A stretch of DNA of 10,704 nt from CAZSWR01 sp964610885 (GCA_964610885.1 CAZSWR010000108.1:1-10704); one strand, 5' to 3'; counted from the stretch's first letter, positions 1 through 6,577 are shown. Notes: generated by a model from the letters alone, not told the origin. Translations and numbers: made by a program.

Positions 1-42
1 GAAGGTTGATTCCGCTTTTCTGCTAAGCACTACACTCATTTT

Positions 43-173
43 AATAAAGTTAGATAATATTTGCTCGCAAAATTTTGCTTGGGGACTCATCCGATGACTA
101 ATAAAGCCGGATGATTAATAAGGCTGTAACTTCTAAAGTCATCGGATGAGTATAATCATCTAATAAAGTTACA
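43..173. repeat. Cluster of overlapping inverted repeats in the left intergenic region
   Basis: Three inverted repeats interlock here. A perfect 15-bp pair lies at 85-99 (ACTCATCCGATGACT) and 137-151. An 8-bp pair lies at 110-117 (GATGATTA) and 153-160. Another 8-bp pair lies at 125-132 (TGTAACTT) and 166-173. The left arms come in the order X, Y, Z and the right arms follow in the same order, so the three stems cross and cannot all form as simple hairpins. The word TAATAAAG occurs near 42, 99 and 161, and a 12-bp palindrome (GCAAAATTTTGC) is at 67-78. No T-run follows the stems on either strand, so this is not an ordinary terminator. The region lies downstream of the minus-strand operon. Its function is unknown. 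Confidence 0.6.
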
Positions 174-201
174 AGTAATGTGCAGATTTGAGATTCATAT
201 A

Positions 202-254
202 AATCACAGAAATCATACGAATCACAGTTCATACAATCACCACATCAGCTCATC
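202..254 (-). repeat. Dispersed repeat, copy A (inverted relative to 4081-4133)
   Basis: Read on the minus strand, this stretch aligns without gaps to 4081-4133 on the plus strand. By hand count 42 of 53 bases match, including the shared core TGAACTGTGATT. It is built from loosely repeated TGTGATT/TATGATT words. A degenerate copy of the GGGTT/AACCC palindrome lies right beside it at 258-275. It sits just beyond the stop codon of the last gene of the operon. The sequence suggests an intergenic repeat family, but two copies in one window do not show whether it is mobile. Confidence 0.6.
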
Positions 255-257
255 AAC

Positions 258-275
258 GGGCGGTTCCGAACCCGC
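258..275. repeat. Degenerate copy of the GGGTT/AACCC palindrome
   Basis: GCGGTTCCGAACCCGC at 260-275 is a damaged version of the perfect palindrome at 4161-4191. One base is missing from the left arm, so the stem carries a bulge. It begins 2 bases past the stop codon of the minus-strand gene that ends at 278. It could form a short hairpin in that transcript, but no T-run follows, so a terminator role is weak. Confidence 0.5.
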
Positions 276-277
276 AC

Positions 278-1165
278 CTAACTCGGGCGAAGTCCAATGC
301 CGGAGAAATCTGTCTTCAATTTGTGAATATTCTTTGGCGGATTGCATGAGAATACTTTTCGGAAGAACTCATTTGTGGATATTGTAATTGGAAATCCATT
401 CTCGTCTTTGGTAATATTCGTAATTCCCAATAGTGGAAGCGCGATTTGGAACATTCTAAAAACATATGAAGCGAATGCATCTTTCGGGGAAACATCATCG
501 TCCAAACGAAGCAACTGGCCGACACTCTTCCAAAAACGAGTAATAAAGAATCGAGCTTCTCTTTCCGTGCGTCCGTATTTGTGCAAAAGCATTATCATAT
601 ATGCGAGTTTCTTAAAACTTGCCTCGTCTTCAATGTCTTGGAAATAGTACCAAAAATCGAAGTCTGATATTGCATCAATCATTGAATGGTATAGCATGTT
701 GTAGTCAGTGAGTGCTTTTTCGCCCTTTTCGGTAAGTATGCCTAGCCCATCGTTTATCGTAATCAACTCGGCAGCCAAGCAAGCAGAGTACGTTGCCGTG
801 GTTGCATAGGATTCATCTTGCTTGATCGGTTCGGGCGAATCGGTGCCTAATGAAATACACTTAGCAAAAGGATGGTTTGACAAAGCTCTCACAATTTCTT
901 CCGGCAGAGTGTCTTCTTCGGCAAGTTCTATCACTTTGCCGGACTCCTTTATTGTCCGCAACAGGAAGAGGACAAGCTGCACAATGGGCACCTCGGAGAA
1001 GTCTTCGGGCGGCAAAGAATTCAATGTGAGAACCGTATTCGGCGCAAACGGGCTTTTAAGGATTTCCATTAATTCCTTGGACGAATACCCTTCGAATGCA
1101 TCGAGTGGAACTTTGTTGTCGGAGAGAATAATATCCTTCAACGCTTGGGCTTGAGACTTTTTCAT
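278..1165 (-). CDS. Hypothetical protein, 295 aa, last gene of the phosphatase operon
   Basis: I do not recognise this family with confidence. The start at 1165 is supported by GAGGTGAT directly upstream of ATG. The gene begins 16 bases after the stop of the glycoside hydrolase gene, so the two are probably cotranscribed. The protein is soluble, with no signal peptide or membrane segment, and is rich in predicted helix. It has an acidic first half with a motif near residues 78-91 (VIELAEEDTLPEEIV) and a second short segment near 143-150 (LTEKGEKA), both of which look like winged-helix wing or recognition regions. These loosely resemble modules in the C-terminal part of pRiA4b ORF-3-like proteins, which is an uncertain inference. 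The second half has an aromatic cluster (FDFWYYFQDIED near 169-180). The last gene of the operon ends in TAG beside an intergenic repeat. That it is a real gene is nearly certain; its function is open. Confidence 0.85.
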   Translation of the reverse strand: MKKSQAQALKDIILSDNKVPLDAFEGYSSKELMEILKSPFAPNTVLTLNSLPPEDFSEVPIVQLVLFLLRTIKESGKVIELAEEDTLPEEIVRALSNHPFAKCISLGTDSPEPIKQDESYATTATYSACLAAELITINDGLGILTEKGEKALTDYNMLYHSMIDAISDFDFWYYFQDIEDEASFKKLAYMIMLLHKYGRTEREARFFITRFWKSVGQLLRLDDDVSPKDAFASYVFRMFQIALPLLGITNITKDENGFPITISTNEFFRKVFSCNPPKNIHKLKTDFSGIGLRPS

Positions 1166-1181
1166 ATCACCTCAAATATTG

Positions 1182-2711
1182 TTACTCAATTCCTCTACCG
1201 CTGAGTTTCACAATTGCTGCGGCGATCGACGGCAGCGAATCGGAAAAAGTCAGCACAAATTCATTAGCGCGAATCATTTCGGCTGCGTTCGGATTCCCGA
1301 AGACGACGGCAACGACAGGCCTATTGTCGGCGAATCGCTCTACGATTGAATTGATTCGGTGAGCAAATTCTTCGTTGTCGGACCGTGTGTTGCGGTTCAG
1401 GAAGAATGCAAAAAGCATGATTTCGGCAGTCCTGACGGAGCTTTTGAAAGTGTCGATTTCGTCGTTCGAGATGTTTTCGTCCACGAATGCAAAGTCGCAG
1501 TCGCATTCAATTGCTTGCGCGAAATATTTGAAAAACAGCGCTCCGGGATTGACGTCTTCGCCCTGCATGAAAGCGAATCCGGCGATTTGTTTGCCTTGGT
1601 TCAGCGGCAGCAGTCGCGAACCGCCGGAAATAACTTTGATGGCATCGAAAGATTCCTCCAGCGCAAGCCGTTCGTGCTTCTCGAAGAATTCTTGGCGGAA
1701 CATGTACTCGAAGCTGTCTTCGCGCAGCCCGCACCAACTTTTCTCGGCGAAAATCCTGCCCACCGATTCGAGCGCCTGCGCCTTGATCCGCGGGCTGTTC
1801 TCGAATTTCTTTGCCAATGCGTCGATCGCAAGGTTCGGGTTGGGCGGCAGTAGCAGCACGTCGTTGCCGGCTTCGAGCGCCATTAGTGTGGCCACTTCCT
1901 CGGGGTAGTTGTCCGTGATGGCTTTCATGTCCAGGGCATCGGTAACGATTAATCCATTGAATGCGAGTTCGTCCCGTAGCAAATCGGTTACGATCGAATA
2001 GGAAAGCGAGGCCGGCGTGTGGTCTCCGGTGATCGACGGGACGGCCAGATGCCCAACCATCACGGATTTAACGCCTCGGGCAATGGCATTCTCGAAGGGC
2101 GCCAACTCGAATTCGCGAATCCTATCGGCCGAGTGGTTCAGCACCGGTAGCGACTGATGCGAATCGGTTTCCGTGTCTCCATGCCCGGGAAAGTGTTTCG
2201 CCGTGGCGATCACCTTCTCGCTTTGAGTGCCTTCGATATAATCAGCGGAGCGGGAATTGACGATTCCGATATTGTTTCCGAACGAACGAATATTGATAAC
2301 TGGATTGAATTTGTTGGAATTAATATCGCAGACCGGAGCCAAATTCCACATTATTCCGATCGAACGGCTTTCTGTGGCGATGGCCGATGCAATTTCCTTT
2401 GTGCGGCTTTGCGGGTTCATGCCCATTGCGAGCGCGTGGGGGAAAGCTGTACCGTTTTGCAGGCGCATTGCCAACCCATGCTCGAAATCGGAACAGAAAA
2501 GCAGTGGCGTCGTCGCGATTTTTTGCAATTCGCTGATCATGCGCGGCGTTTCGACCAGCCCGCCCCAAAACACGCAGAAGCCGCCCACGCCGCGGCGGAC
2601 TAAGTTCTGAATATCCTCTTTGTATTCTTCGTCTCGGAAGTATTTCTCCACCTCGAGCCTTGGGAAAACGAGTTGCGCTGCAATTTGTTCGTTAGTCAGT
2701 TCTTTATTCAT
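1182..2711 (-). CDS. Glycoside hydrolase family 3 protein, NagZ-like beta-N-acetylhexosaminidase
   Basis: This 509-residue enzyme should remove terminal beta-linked N-acetylglucosamine or a similar sugar, for example from peptidoglycan fragments during cell-wall recycling. The N-terminal TIM-barrel domain covers roughly residues 1-330. It carries the NagZ hallmark KHFPGHGDTETDSH at 172-185, whose Asp183-Ser-His185 loop matches the Asp-His acid/base dyad of this family. The expected nucleophile is Asp258 in LIVTDALDM. Residues about 350-509 form a second alpha/beta domain like that of two-domain Gram-positive NagZ proteins, but shorter. No signal peptide is visible, so a cytoplasmic enzyme acting on imported muropeptides is most likely. 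An upstream in-frame ATG at 2759 exists, but GAGGAG placed 9 bases before the ATG at 2711 favours the shorter form. It lies between a PP2C phosphatase gene (74-base gap) and a hypothetical gene (16-base gap). The exact sugar specificity cannot be read from the sequence. Confidence 0.9.
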   Translation of the reverse strand: MNKELTNEQIAAQLVFPRLEVEKYFRDEEYKEDIQNLVRRGVGGFCVFWGGLVETPRMISELQKIATTPLLFCSDFEHGLAMRLQNGTAFPHALAMGMNPQSRTKEIASAIATESRSIGIMWNLAPVCDINSNKFNPVINIRSFGNNIGIVNSRSADYIEGTQSEKVIATAKHFPGHGDTETDSHQSLPVLNHSADRIREFELAPFENAIARGVKSVMVGHLAVPSITGDHTPASLSYSIVTDLLRDELAFNGLIVTDALDMKAITDNYPEEVATLMALEAGNDVLLLPPNPNLAIDALAKKFENSPRIKAQALESVGRIFAEKSWCGLREDSFEYMFRQEFFEKHERLALEESFDAIKVISGGSRLLPLNQGKQIAGFAFMQGEDVNPGALFFKYFAQAIECDCDFAFVDENISNDEIDTFKSSVRTAEIMLFAFFLNRNTRSDNEEFAHRINSIVERFADNRPVVAVVFGNPNAAEMIRANEFVLTFSDSLPSIAAAIVKLSGRGIE

Positions 2712-2720
2712 ATTTATTAT

Positions 2721-2726
2721 CTCCTC
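2721..2726 (-). promoter_or_regulatory. Ribosome binding site that sets the start of the GH3 gene
   Basis: GAGGAG lies 9 bases upstream of the ATG at 2711 on the minus strand. It favours this start over the in-frame ATG 48 bases further upstream, which would add 16 residues unlike the start of NagZ-type enzymes. Confidence 0.75.
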
Positions 2727-2785
2727 TTTTTTGCATTGAGCCTGCAATGTTGTGTGCATTTACGAGCGCACTCACGCGGCATGAA

Positions 2786-3922
2786 TCATTTCTTTTCGCA
2801 GTCAACCGAGCAGTCTGCAACCCTTTCGATGACGATAATCGAAAGATCGTCGTGGGCGCCGGCCGAACCGACGAATTGGGTAACAATATTCAGTACGCTT
2901 TCGCCAAATTCGCGGCATTTGAAGGACTTATATTTCTCTGCCACCTTGGCCAGCCGCTCATCTCCGAAGAATTCCCCATAGGCATTCATTGCTTCGGTCA
3001 GCCCGTCGGAGAACACGAACAGCTTTTCGCCCATTTGCATTTCCATGGCTTGCTCAGCGAAAACGGCGTTTTTCATCAGCCCGAGCGCGGGCGAAGTTTT
3101 CCGTAATTGAACTATACGCTCCTGACTGATCAGAATCGGCGGCAGATGCCCTGCGTTAAGCAGTTTAATATCGGACGAGTTTGCCGTCAATTCGATATGC
3201 ACTAACGACGCAAAGCACTTGGCCACTGTGTCGCGATAGAAAATTTTATTTACTTTTTCGCCAAAGAGCGATAAGTTTTCTGTCTCTGGGGCATAAGCTC
3301 TGATCGTCGCTTGGAGTTTTGCCATCAGTAGCGCTGCGCCCAAGCCCTTGCCGGACACGTCGCCGATTGTTACCGAGAACTTTTCGTCGCTGATCTCCAT
3401 GAAATCCACCATGTCGCCGCCAACTTCTTTCGCGGGGGTGGTGTAGAGCCAGACTCGCCAACCCGGGATCGAGGGCATTCGGTCGGGCATCAGTGCGCTC
3501 TGGACGCTGCGGCCCACTTCGAGTTCGTCCTTGGCGAGCAATTTGTCCTTCAGCTCGAGCATTAGCAAGAAAAGGACAACAAAATACGCCAGTACGTCGA
3601 AACTGACCGTCGTGGCGGTGTGGTTGCCATGCCCATTGATCTGGAAACTCAGCACCAGTAGGATGACACTGAGTATAAGGATAATCCTCCGCGACGGATT
3701 CAGTTTGAAAACCAATGATTTAATCAGCCAGAGAAACATGTAGGCCGCGCCGCGAATGTTGCCCATTTCGTCCAAACGGCGTTTTCGCTTTTCGTCGATA
3801 TAGAATTCCTTAAGGTCGGCAAAGTCGTTCTGCAAAGTATTGCGGAAATCGCCTCGGCGCAGGTCTTCGAGGATTGTTTGCCCCAGCGTGGGTTCGTCTT
3901 TGCTTTTCTCTTTTTTTGGCAT
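2786..3922 (-). CDS. Membrane-anchored SpoIIE/RsbU-type PP2C serine/threonine phosphatase
   Basis: The 378-residue protein is a PPM-family phosphatase of the SpoIIE/RsbU type. Such enzymes usually dephosphorylate an anti-anti-sigma factor (STAS protein) in partner-switching pathways. An N-terminal charged cytoplasmic stretch (1-58) is followed by hydrophobic segments at about 59-73, 79-93 and 106-123. A linker then contains ELEVGRSVQSALMP (133-146), typical of RsbU-like proteins. The phosphatase domain covers about 150-367. Its metal-binding and structural motifs are GGDMVDF (168-174), GDVSGKG (187-193), NAGHLPP (256-262), SDGLTE (305-310) and HDDLSI (357-362), so all key acidic residues are present. 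No PAS, GAF or HAMP sensor is visible; any sensing must come from the membrane part or the N-terminal tail. No kinase or STAS partner is in the window. It is the first gene of a probable three-gene operon. The ribosome binding site is weak. Confidence 0.93.
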   Translation of the reverse strand: MPKKEKSKDEPTLGQTILEDLRRGDFRNTLQNDFADLKEFYIDEKRKRRLDEMGNIRGAAYMFLWLIKSLVFKLNPSRRIILILSVILLVLSFQINGHGNHTATTVSFDVLAYFVVLFLLMLELKDKLLAKDELEVGRSVQSALMPDRMPSIPGWRVWLYTTPAKEVGGDMVDFMEISDEKFSVTIGDVSGKGLGAALLMAKLQATIRAYAPETENLSLFGEKVNKIFYRDTVAKCFASLVHIELTANSSDIKLLNAGHLPPILISQERIVQLRKTSPALGLMKNAVFAEQAMEMQMGEKLFVFSDGLTEAMNAYGEFFGDERLAKVAEKYKSFKCREFGESVLNIVTQFVGSAGAHDDLSIIVIERVADCSVDCEKK

Positions 3923-3946
3923 TACAAATCACAAATTCTCAATCTT

Positions 3947-3977
3947 TAAATTTAAATAATAATCATTAAACTGCCAA
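3947..3977 (-). promoter_or_regulatory. Candidate promoter of the phosphatase operon
   Basis: On the minus strand TTGGCA (3977-3972) is followed after 17 bases by TAAATT (3954-3949), which fits a sigma-70 layout. The same sequence read as TTG, 20 bases, TAAATTTA also comes close to the Bacteroidota pattern TTTG-N19-21-TAnnTTTG. It lies about 25 bases before the ATG at 3922. The motifs are low in information and the region is AT-rich, so this remains a suggestion. Confidence 0.33.
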
Positions 3978-4080
3978 GAGAATATTCCTCTGGGCGCCGA
4001 CACACTACGCCTGCATAACTCACGGAAGAAGCACGCGAGATTAAGTACGCACAAAACTCATAAAAGGTTATGACATGAGT

Positions 4081-4133
4081 GATGTGATGATGAGATGATT
4101 GTCTGAACTGTGATTAATATGGTTCGTTTGATT
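4081..4133 (+). repeat. Dispersed repeat, copy B
   Basis: This stretch matches the minus strand of 202-254 at 42 of 53 positions without gaps, including TGAACTGTGATT. The similar words continue for a few bases past 4133 (ATTGAAT against ATATGAAT). A GGGTT/AACCC palindrome follows 27 bases later, as another copy lies beside copy A. The two copies have opposite orientation and stand on either side of the three-gene operon. Confidence 0.6.
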
Positions 4134-4160
4134 ATTGTAATTGAATCATGTGGTGAGCAA

Positions 4161-4191
4161 TGTAGGGGCGGGTTTGGAACCCGCCCCTACA
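4161..4191. repeat. Perfect GC-rich palindrome (intergenic REP-like element)
   Basis: TGTAGGGGCGGGTT (4161-4174) is followed by a 3-base loop and its exact reverse complement AACCCGCCCCTACA (4178-4191). The 14-bp stem would be very stable. It directly abuts the T-run of the nfn terminator. The shared tips TGTAGGGG/CCCCTACA also occur, nearly unchanged, in the palindrome at 10613-10642, and its GGGTT/GAACCC core recurs in damaged form at 258-275. This looks like a dispersed palindromic repeat family; no gene for its spread is in the window. Confidence 0.8.
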
Positions 4192-4228
4192 AAAAAACTC
4201 CCCTCTTGCGGATAGTGCAGGAAGGGAG
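4191..4228 (-). terminator. Rho-independent terminator of the nfnA-nfnB unit
   Basis: On the minus strand CTCCCTTCCTGC (4228-4217), a 7-base loop and GCAAGAGGGGAG (4209-4198) form a 12-position stem with one mismatch and one G-T pair. It is followed at once by seven T residues (4197-4191). It starts 22 bases past the nfnB stop codon, exactly where a terminator is expected. Confidence 0.8.
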
Positions 4229-4250
4229 GTTCTAATAAAAGCTGAGAATT

Positions 4251-5675
4251 TTACCAATTCTCTGTGTTCTTCAGGTATTCGTCGATGGCGGCGGCGGCTG
4301 TGCGGCCGGCACCCATGGCCAGGATAACCGTGGCGCCGCCGGTAACGATGTCGCCACCCGCGAAAACGCCTTTTTTGTTGGTCTTCATGGTTTTTTCGTC
4401 CACCAATATATTGCCCCACTTGTTGACCGTCAGGTCGGGCGTGGTTTGGCTGATAATCGGGTTCGAGCCGTTACCGATCGCAACGACGGCCACTTCGACT
4501 TCGATTTCCTCCACGGCGCCCTCGATGGGCACGGGGCGACGGCGGCCGGAAGCATCAGGTTCGCCGAGTTCCATTTTTTGGAGCATCATCGAGCGGAGCC
4601 AGCCTTTGTCGTTGCCTTTCAGTTCGAGCGGAGCCACCAGCAGACGGAATTCCACGCCTTCTTCCTTGGCGTGTTTGATTTCCTCCACGCGGGCGGGCAT
4701 TTCCTTTTCGGTGCGGCGATAGCAGATCATCGCGCGTTTCGCTCCCAAACGTAGTGCTGTGCGGACAGCGTCCATGGCAGTGTTGCCTCCGCCGAAGACG
4801 ACGACTGTTTTCCCTTTGATGTCGAACATTGGAGTGTCGGCATTCGGAAAATCGTAGGCTTTCATCAGGTTCACTCGGGTCAGGTATTCGTTCGACGAAT
4901 AGACGCCGTTCAGGTGTTCGCCAGGGATATTCATGAAGTAAGGCAGTCCGGCGCCTACGCCGATGAATGCGGCATCGAAGCGGGCGAGCAATTCGTCAAC
5001 TGTTTCGATCAGCCCAACGACGTAGTTAGGAATGAACTTCACGCCGAGGCTTTCCAAATAATCGACTTCCGCCTTGACGATTCTCTTGGGCAGACGGAAT
5101 TCGGGGATGCCATAGAGCAGTACGCCACCGATGCTGTGCAGCGCTTCGAACACGGTTACGTCGTGGCCGAGCTTGATCAGGTCGCCGGCGCAGCTAAGCC
5201 CAGCGGGGCCGCCACCGATGACAGCAATGTTCTTTCCAGATTTCGGGGGCAATTCGGGCTTTTTGAATCCGAGGTTTTCGCGTTCGTAGTCGGCTGCGAA
5301 TCTTTCCAGGTATCCGATTGCGACGGGAGTCCCCTTTTTGCCGAGGATACACACCTTTTCGCATTGTTCTTCCTGCGGGCAGACGCGGCCGCAAACCGCC
5401 GGAAGCGCGTTGTCTTCTTTCAGTATGGCGGCAGCCTGGCCGAATTCGCCATCGGCAATTTTCTCGATGAACTGCGGAATCTTCACCGCGACCGGGCAAC
5501 CGGTAACGCAGGCCGGATTCTTGCATTGAATGCAGCGGAGGGCTTCCTCGCGGGCTGTCTCTTCGGAGTATCCGAGGTTCACTTCGGAGAAGTTTTTATT
5601 GCGGACGTTCGGGTCTTGTTCGCTCATGTGGTGGCGTTGGATTGCCATTCTTTCTTTGGGTGTCAGGTTAGGCAT
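4251..5675 (-). CDS. nfnB: NfnB: large subunit of NADH-dependent ferredoxin:NADP+ oxidoreductase
   Basis: With NfnA, this 474-residue flavoprotein should form the cytoplasmic electron-bifurcating complex that couples NADPH oxidation to reduction of NAD+ and ferredoxin, or the reverse. The N-terminal domain has two [4Fe-4S] motifs: Cys48, 51, 56 and 60 (CIQCKNPACVTGC) and Cys95, 99, 105 and 109 (CGRVCPQEEQCEKVC). Nfn structures report a glutamate ligand at one cluster, and the QEEQ segment offers candidates. FAD binding is seen at VIGGGPAGLSCAG (152-164), the NAD(P)-binding fold at VVFGGGNTAMDA (292-303) with YRRTEKEMPAR (319-329), and the C-terminal flavin motif at GDIVTGGATV (441-450). The sequence also resembles GltD, the glutamate synthase small subunit, but the overlapping nfnA and the absence of GltB make Nfn far more likely. 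The ATG at 5675 has AGGAGG 6 bases upstream; a longer in-frame extension to 5873 overlaps nfnA and lacks support. Confidence 0.92.
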   Translation of the reverse strand: MPNLTPKERMAIQRHHMSEQDPNVRNKNFSEVNLGYSEETAREEALRCIQCKNPACVTGCPVAVKIPQFIEKIADGEFGQAAAILKEDNALPAVCGRVCPQEEQCEKVCILGKKGTPVAIGYLERFAADYERENLGFKKPELPPKSGKNIAVIGGGPAGLSCAGDLIKLGHDVTVFEALHSIGGVLLYGIPEFRLPKRIVKAEVDYLESLGVKFIPNYVVGLIETVDELLARFDAAFIGVGAGLPYFMNIPGEHLNGVYSSNEYLTRVNLMKAYDFPNADTPMFDIKGKTVVVFGGGNTAMDAVRTALRLGAKRAMICYRRTEKEMPARVEEIKHAKEEGVEFRLLVAPLELKGNDKGWLRSMMLQKMELGEPDASGRRRPVPIEGAVEEIEVEVAVVAIGNGSNPIISQTTPDLTVNKWGNILVDEKTMKTNKKGVFAGGDIVTGGATVILAMGAGRTAAAAIDEYLKNTENW

Positions 5676-6522
5676 TGCGGGCCTCCTTTTCCAAATCGTC
5701 GAGGCGGCAAGCGTGATCAATCGAATCGCTTTCCTGGGAGAGGTACATTTTGTTTCTTGTCGTAAGAATATCGAAATCCACTTCGTGGGCGTCGAATTCG
5801 GGGCCGTCCACGCAGACGAACTGCGTTTTCCCGCCGACCACTGCGCGGCATCCGCCACACATTCCGGTACCATCGACCATGATCGGGTTCAGGCTGACAA
5901 CTGTTTTGATGCCATATGGGCGAGTAACCTCGGCTACGGCACGCATCATCGGGATGGGGCCGATAGCGAGCACGAAGTCGATTTTCTTGCCGGAATCGAT
6001 AAGTTCTTGGAGTTTGGCGGTAACGAAGCCGTGGTATCCATAGCTGCCGTCGTCCGTTGTGGGATAGACTTCGTCTGCTACTGCGCGCATTTCGTTCTCG
6101 AGGATAACGAATTCTTTCGTTCGTCCGCCGATAATCGAGATCACGTGGTTGCCGGCCTCTTTGAGTGCTTTCGCGGTTGGGTAGGCGATTGCCGTGCCCA
6201 CGCCGCCGCCGATGGAGACGGCCGTTCCGAATTTTTCGATATGCGAAGGTTTCCCCAGCGGTCCGACGAGGTCTTGGATGGTGTCTCCGGTTTCGAGTTT
6301 GTTAAGTGTTTTGGTAGTTTTCCCGATGCCTTGGACGATGATAGTGATAGTACCTTTTTCGTTGTCAGAATCGGCGATAGTAAGCGGAATGCGTTCGCCA
6401 TCGGGCGAGACGCGCAGAATGATGAACTGCCCGGCTTTTCTTTTCTCGGCGATTTTCGGGGCATAAATCTCGAAGAGCTTAATGTCCGGCGCCAAGAATC
6501 GGGCATTGATAATTTTGTTCAT
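5668..6522 (-). CDS. nfnA: NfnA: small subunit of NADH-dependent ferredoxin:NADP+ oxidoreductase
   Basis: This 284-residue FAD/NAD(H)-binding protein belongs to the ferredoxin-NADP reductase fold and is related to the electron-transfer subunit PyrK of dihydroorotate dehydrogenase. It supplies the NAD(H) side of the bifurcating Nfn complex. The FAD region has RIPLTI (44-49) and GPLGKPS (87-93), and the NAD-binding fold has SIGGGVGTAIAYP (103-115). The C-terminal iron-sulphur region is VDGTGMCGGC (216-225) with a third cysteine in QFVCVDGPEFDAHEVDF (234-250). Asp217, Cys222, Cys225 and Cys237 match the unusual Asp plus three Cys [2Fe-2S] site known in Nfn. The start at 6522 has AAAGGAT upstream. 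Its stop overlaps the start of nfnB by 8 bases, which suggests translational coupling. Old database names such as 'sulfide dehydrogenase subunit' fit the same family. Confidence 0.93.
   Translation of the reverse strand: MNKIINARFLAPDIKLFEIYAPKIAEKRKAGQFIILRVSPDGERIPLTIADSDNEKGTITIIVQGIGKTTKTLNKLETGDTIQDLVGPLGKPSHIEKFGTAVSIGGGVGTAIAYPTAKALKEAGNHVISIIGGRTKEFVILENEMRAVADEVYPTTDDGSYGYHGFVTAKLQELIDSGKKIDFVLAIGPIPMMRAVAEVTRPYGIKTVVSLNPIMVDGTGMCGGCRAVVGGKTQFVCVDGPEFDAHEVDFDILTTRNKMYLSQESDSIDHACRLDDLEKEARNA
5682..5687 (-). promoter_or_regulatory. Ribosome binding site of nfnB, inside the end of nfnA
   Basis: AGGAGG lies 6 bases upstream of the nfnB ATG at 5675 and within the last codons of nfnA. 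It fixes the nfnB start and fits coupled translation of the two subunits. Confidence 0.8.
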
Positions 6523-6557
6523 ATAAATCCTTTGAAACCCATTTTACATTCAAAATA

Positions 6558-6577
6558 AATCCCAAGAAATTGGGATT
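6558..6577. other. Short perfect hairpin in the divergent intergenic region
   Basis: AATCCCAA (6558-6565), GAAA and TTGGGATT (6570-6577) form an 8-bp stem. It has a GNRA-type loop on the plus strand and TTTC on the minus strand. It lies 36 bases upstream of nfnA, probably in its leader if transcription starts further up. The rest of 6523-6719 is AT-rich and shows no gene. It could be an operator or a leader structure; nothing decides between these. Confidence 0.4.

Larger units (their letters stand above)
3923..4250. other. Intergenic region between the phosphatase operon and nfnB
   Basis: This 328-base gap holds no convincing gene. From left to right it contains a candidate promoter for the phosphatase operon (3947-3977), about 100 bases with no feature I recognise, a dispersed repeat copy (4081-4133), a perfect GC-rich palindrome (4161-4191) and the terminator of the nfn unit (4191-4228). 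Both flanking genes are read on the minus strand, so the gap separates two transcription units: the terminator ends the nfn transcript and the promoter starts the next. Confidence 0.8.

Noticed and set aside
190..254. A possible CRISPR or tandem-repeat array in the AATCA/ATCACAG-rich stretch.
   Set aside because: The repeated words are 7-8 bases, irregular and without spacers of constant size; the stretch is better explained as one degenerate dispersed repeat.
178..387. A 69-codon plus-strand frame with a His/Asn-rich start.
   Set aside because: The His/Asn pattern comes from the intergenic dispersed repeat at 202-254, and the frame then runs antisense into the 295-residue gene.
1359..1908. 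Two overlapping plus-strand frames of 164 and 177 codons.
   Set aside because: Both are antisense shadows of the glycoside hydrolase gene, whose catalytic motifs are intact on the other strand.
4914..5765. A 283-codon open frame on the plus strand opposite nfnB.
   Set aside because: It is the mirror of a confident gene, has no good start signal or domain, and has low-complexity composition.
5676..5873. A 66-residue N-terminal extension of NfnB.
   Set aside because: It overlaps nfnA in another frame, lacks similarity to the family, and the AGGAGG site points to the ATG at 5675.
5530..6558. A 342-codon open frame on the plus strand opposite nfnA and the start of nfnB.
   Set aside because: The minus strand encodes two full, motif-rich proteins across the same region. 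The plus-strand translation shows no recognisable domain, and such long antisense frames are common opposite genes of this codon use.
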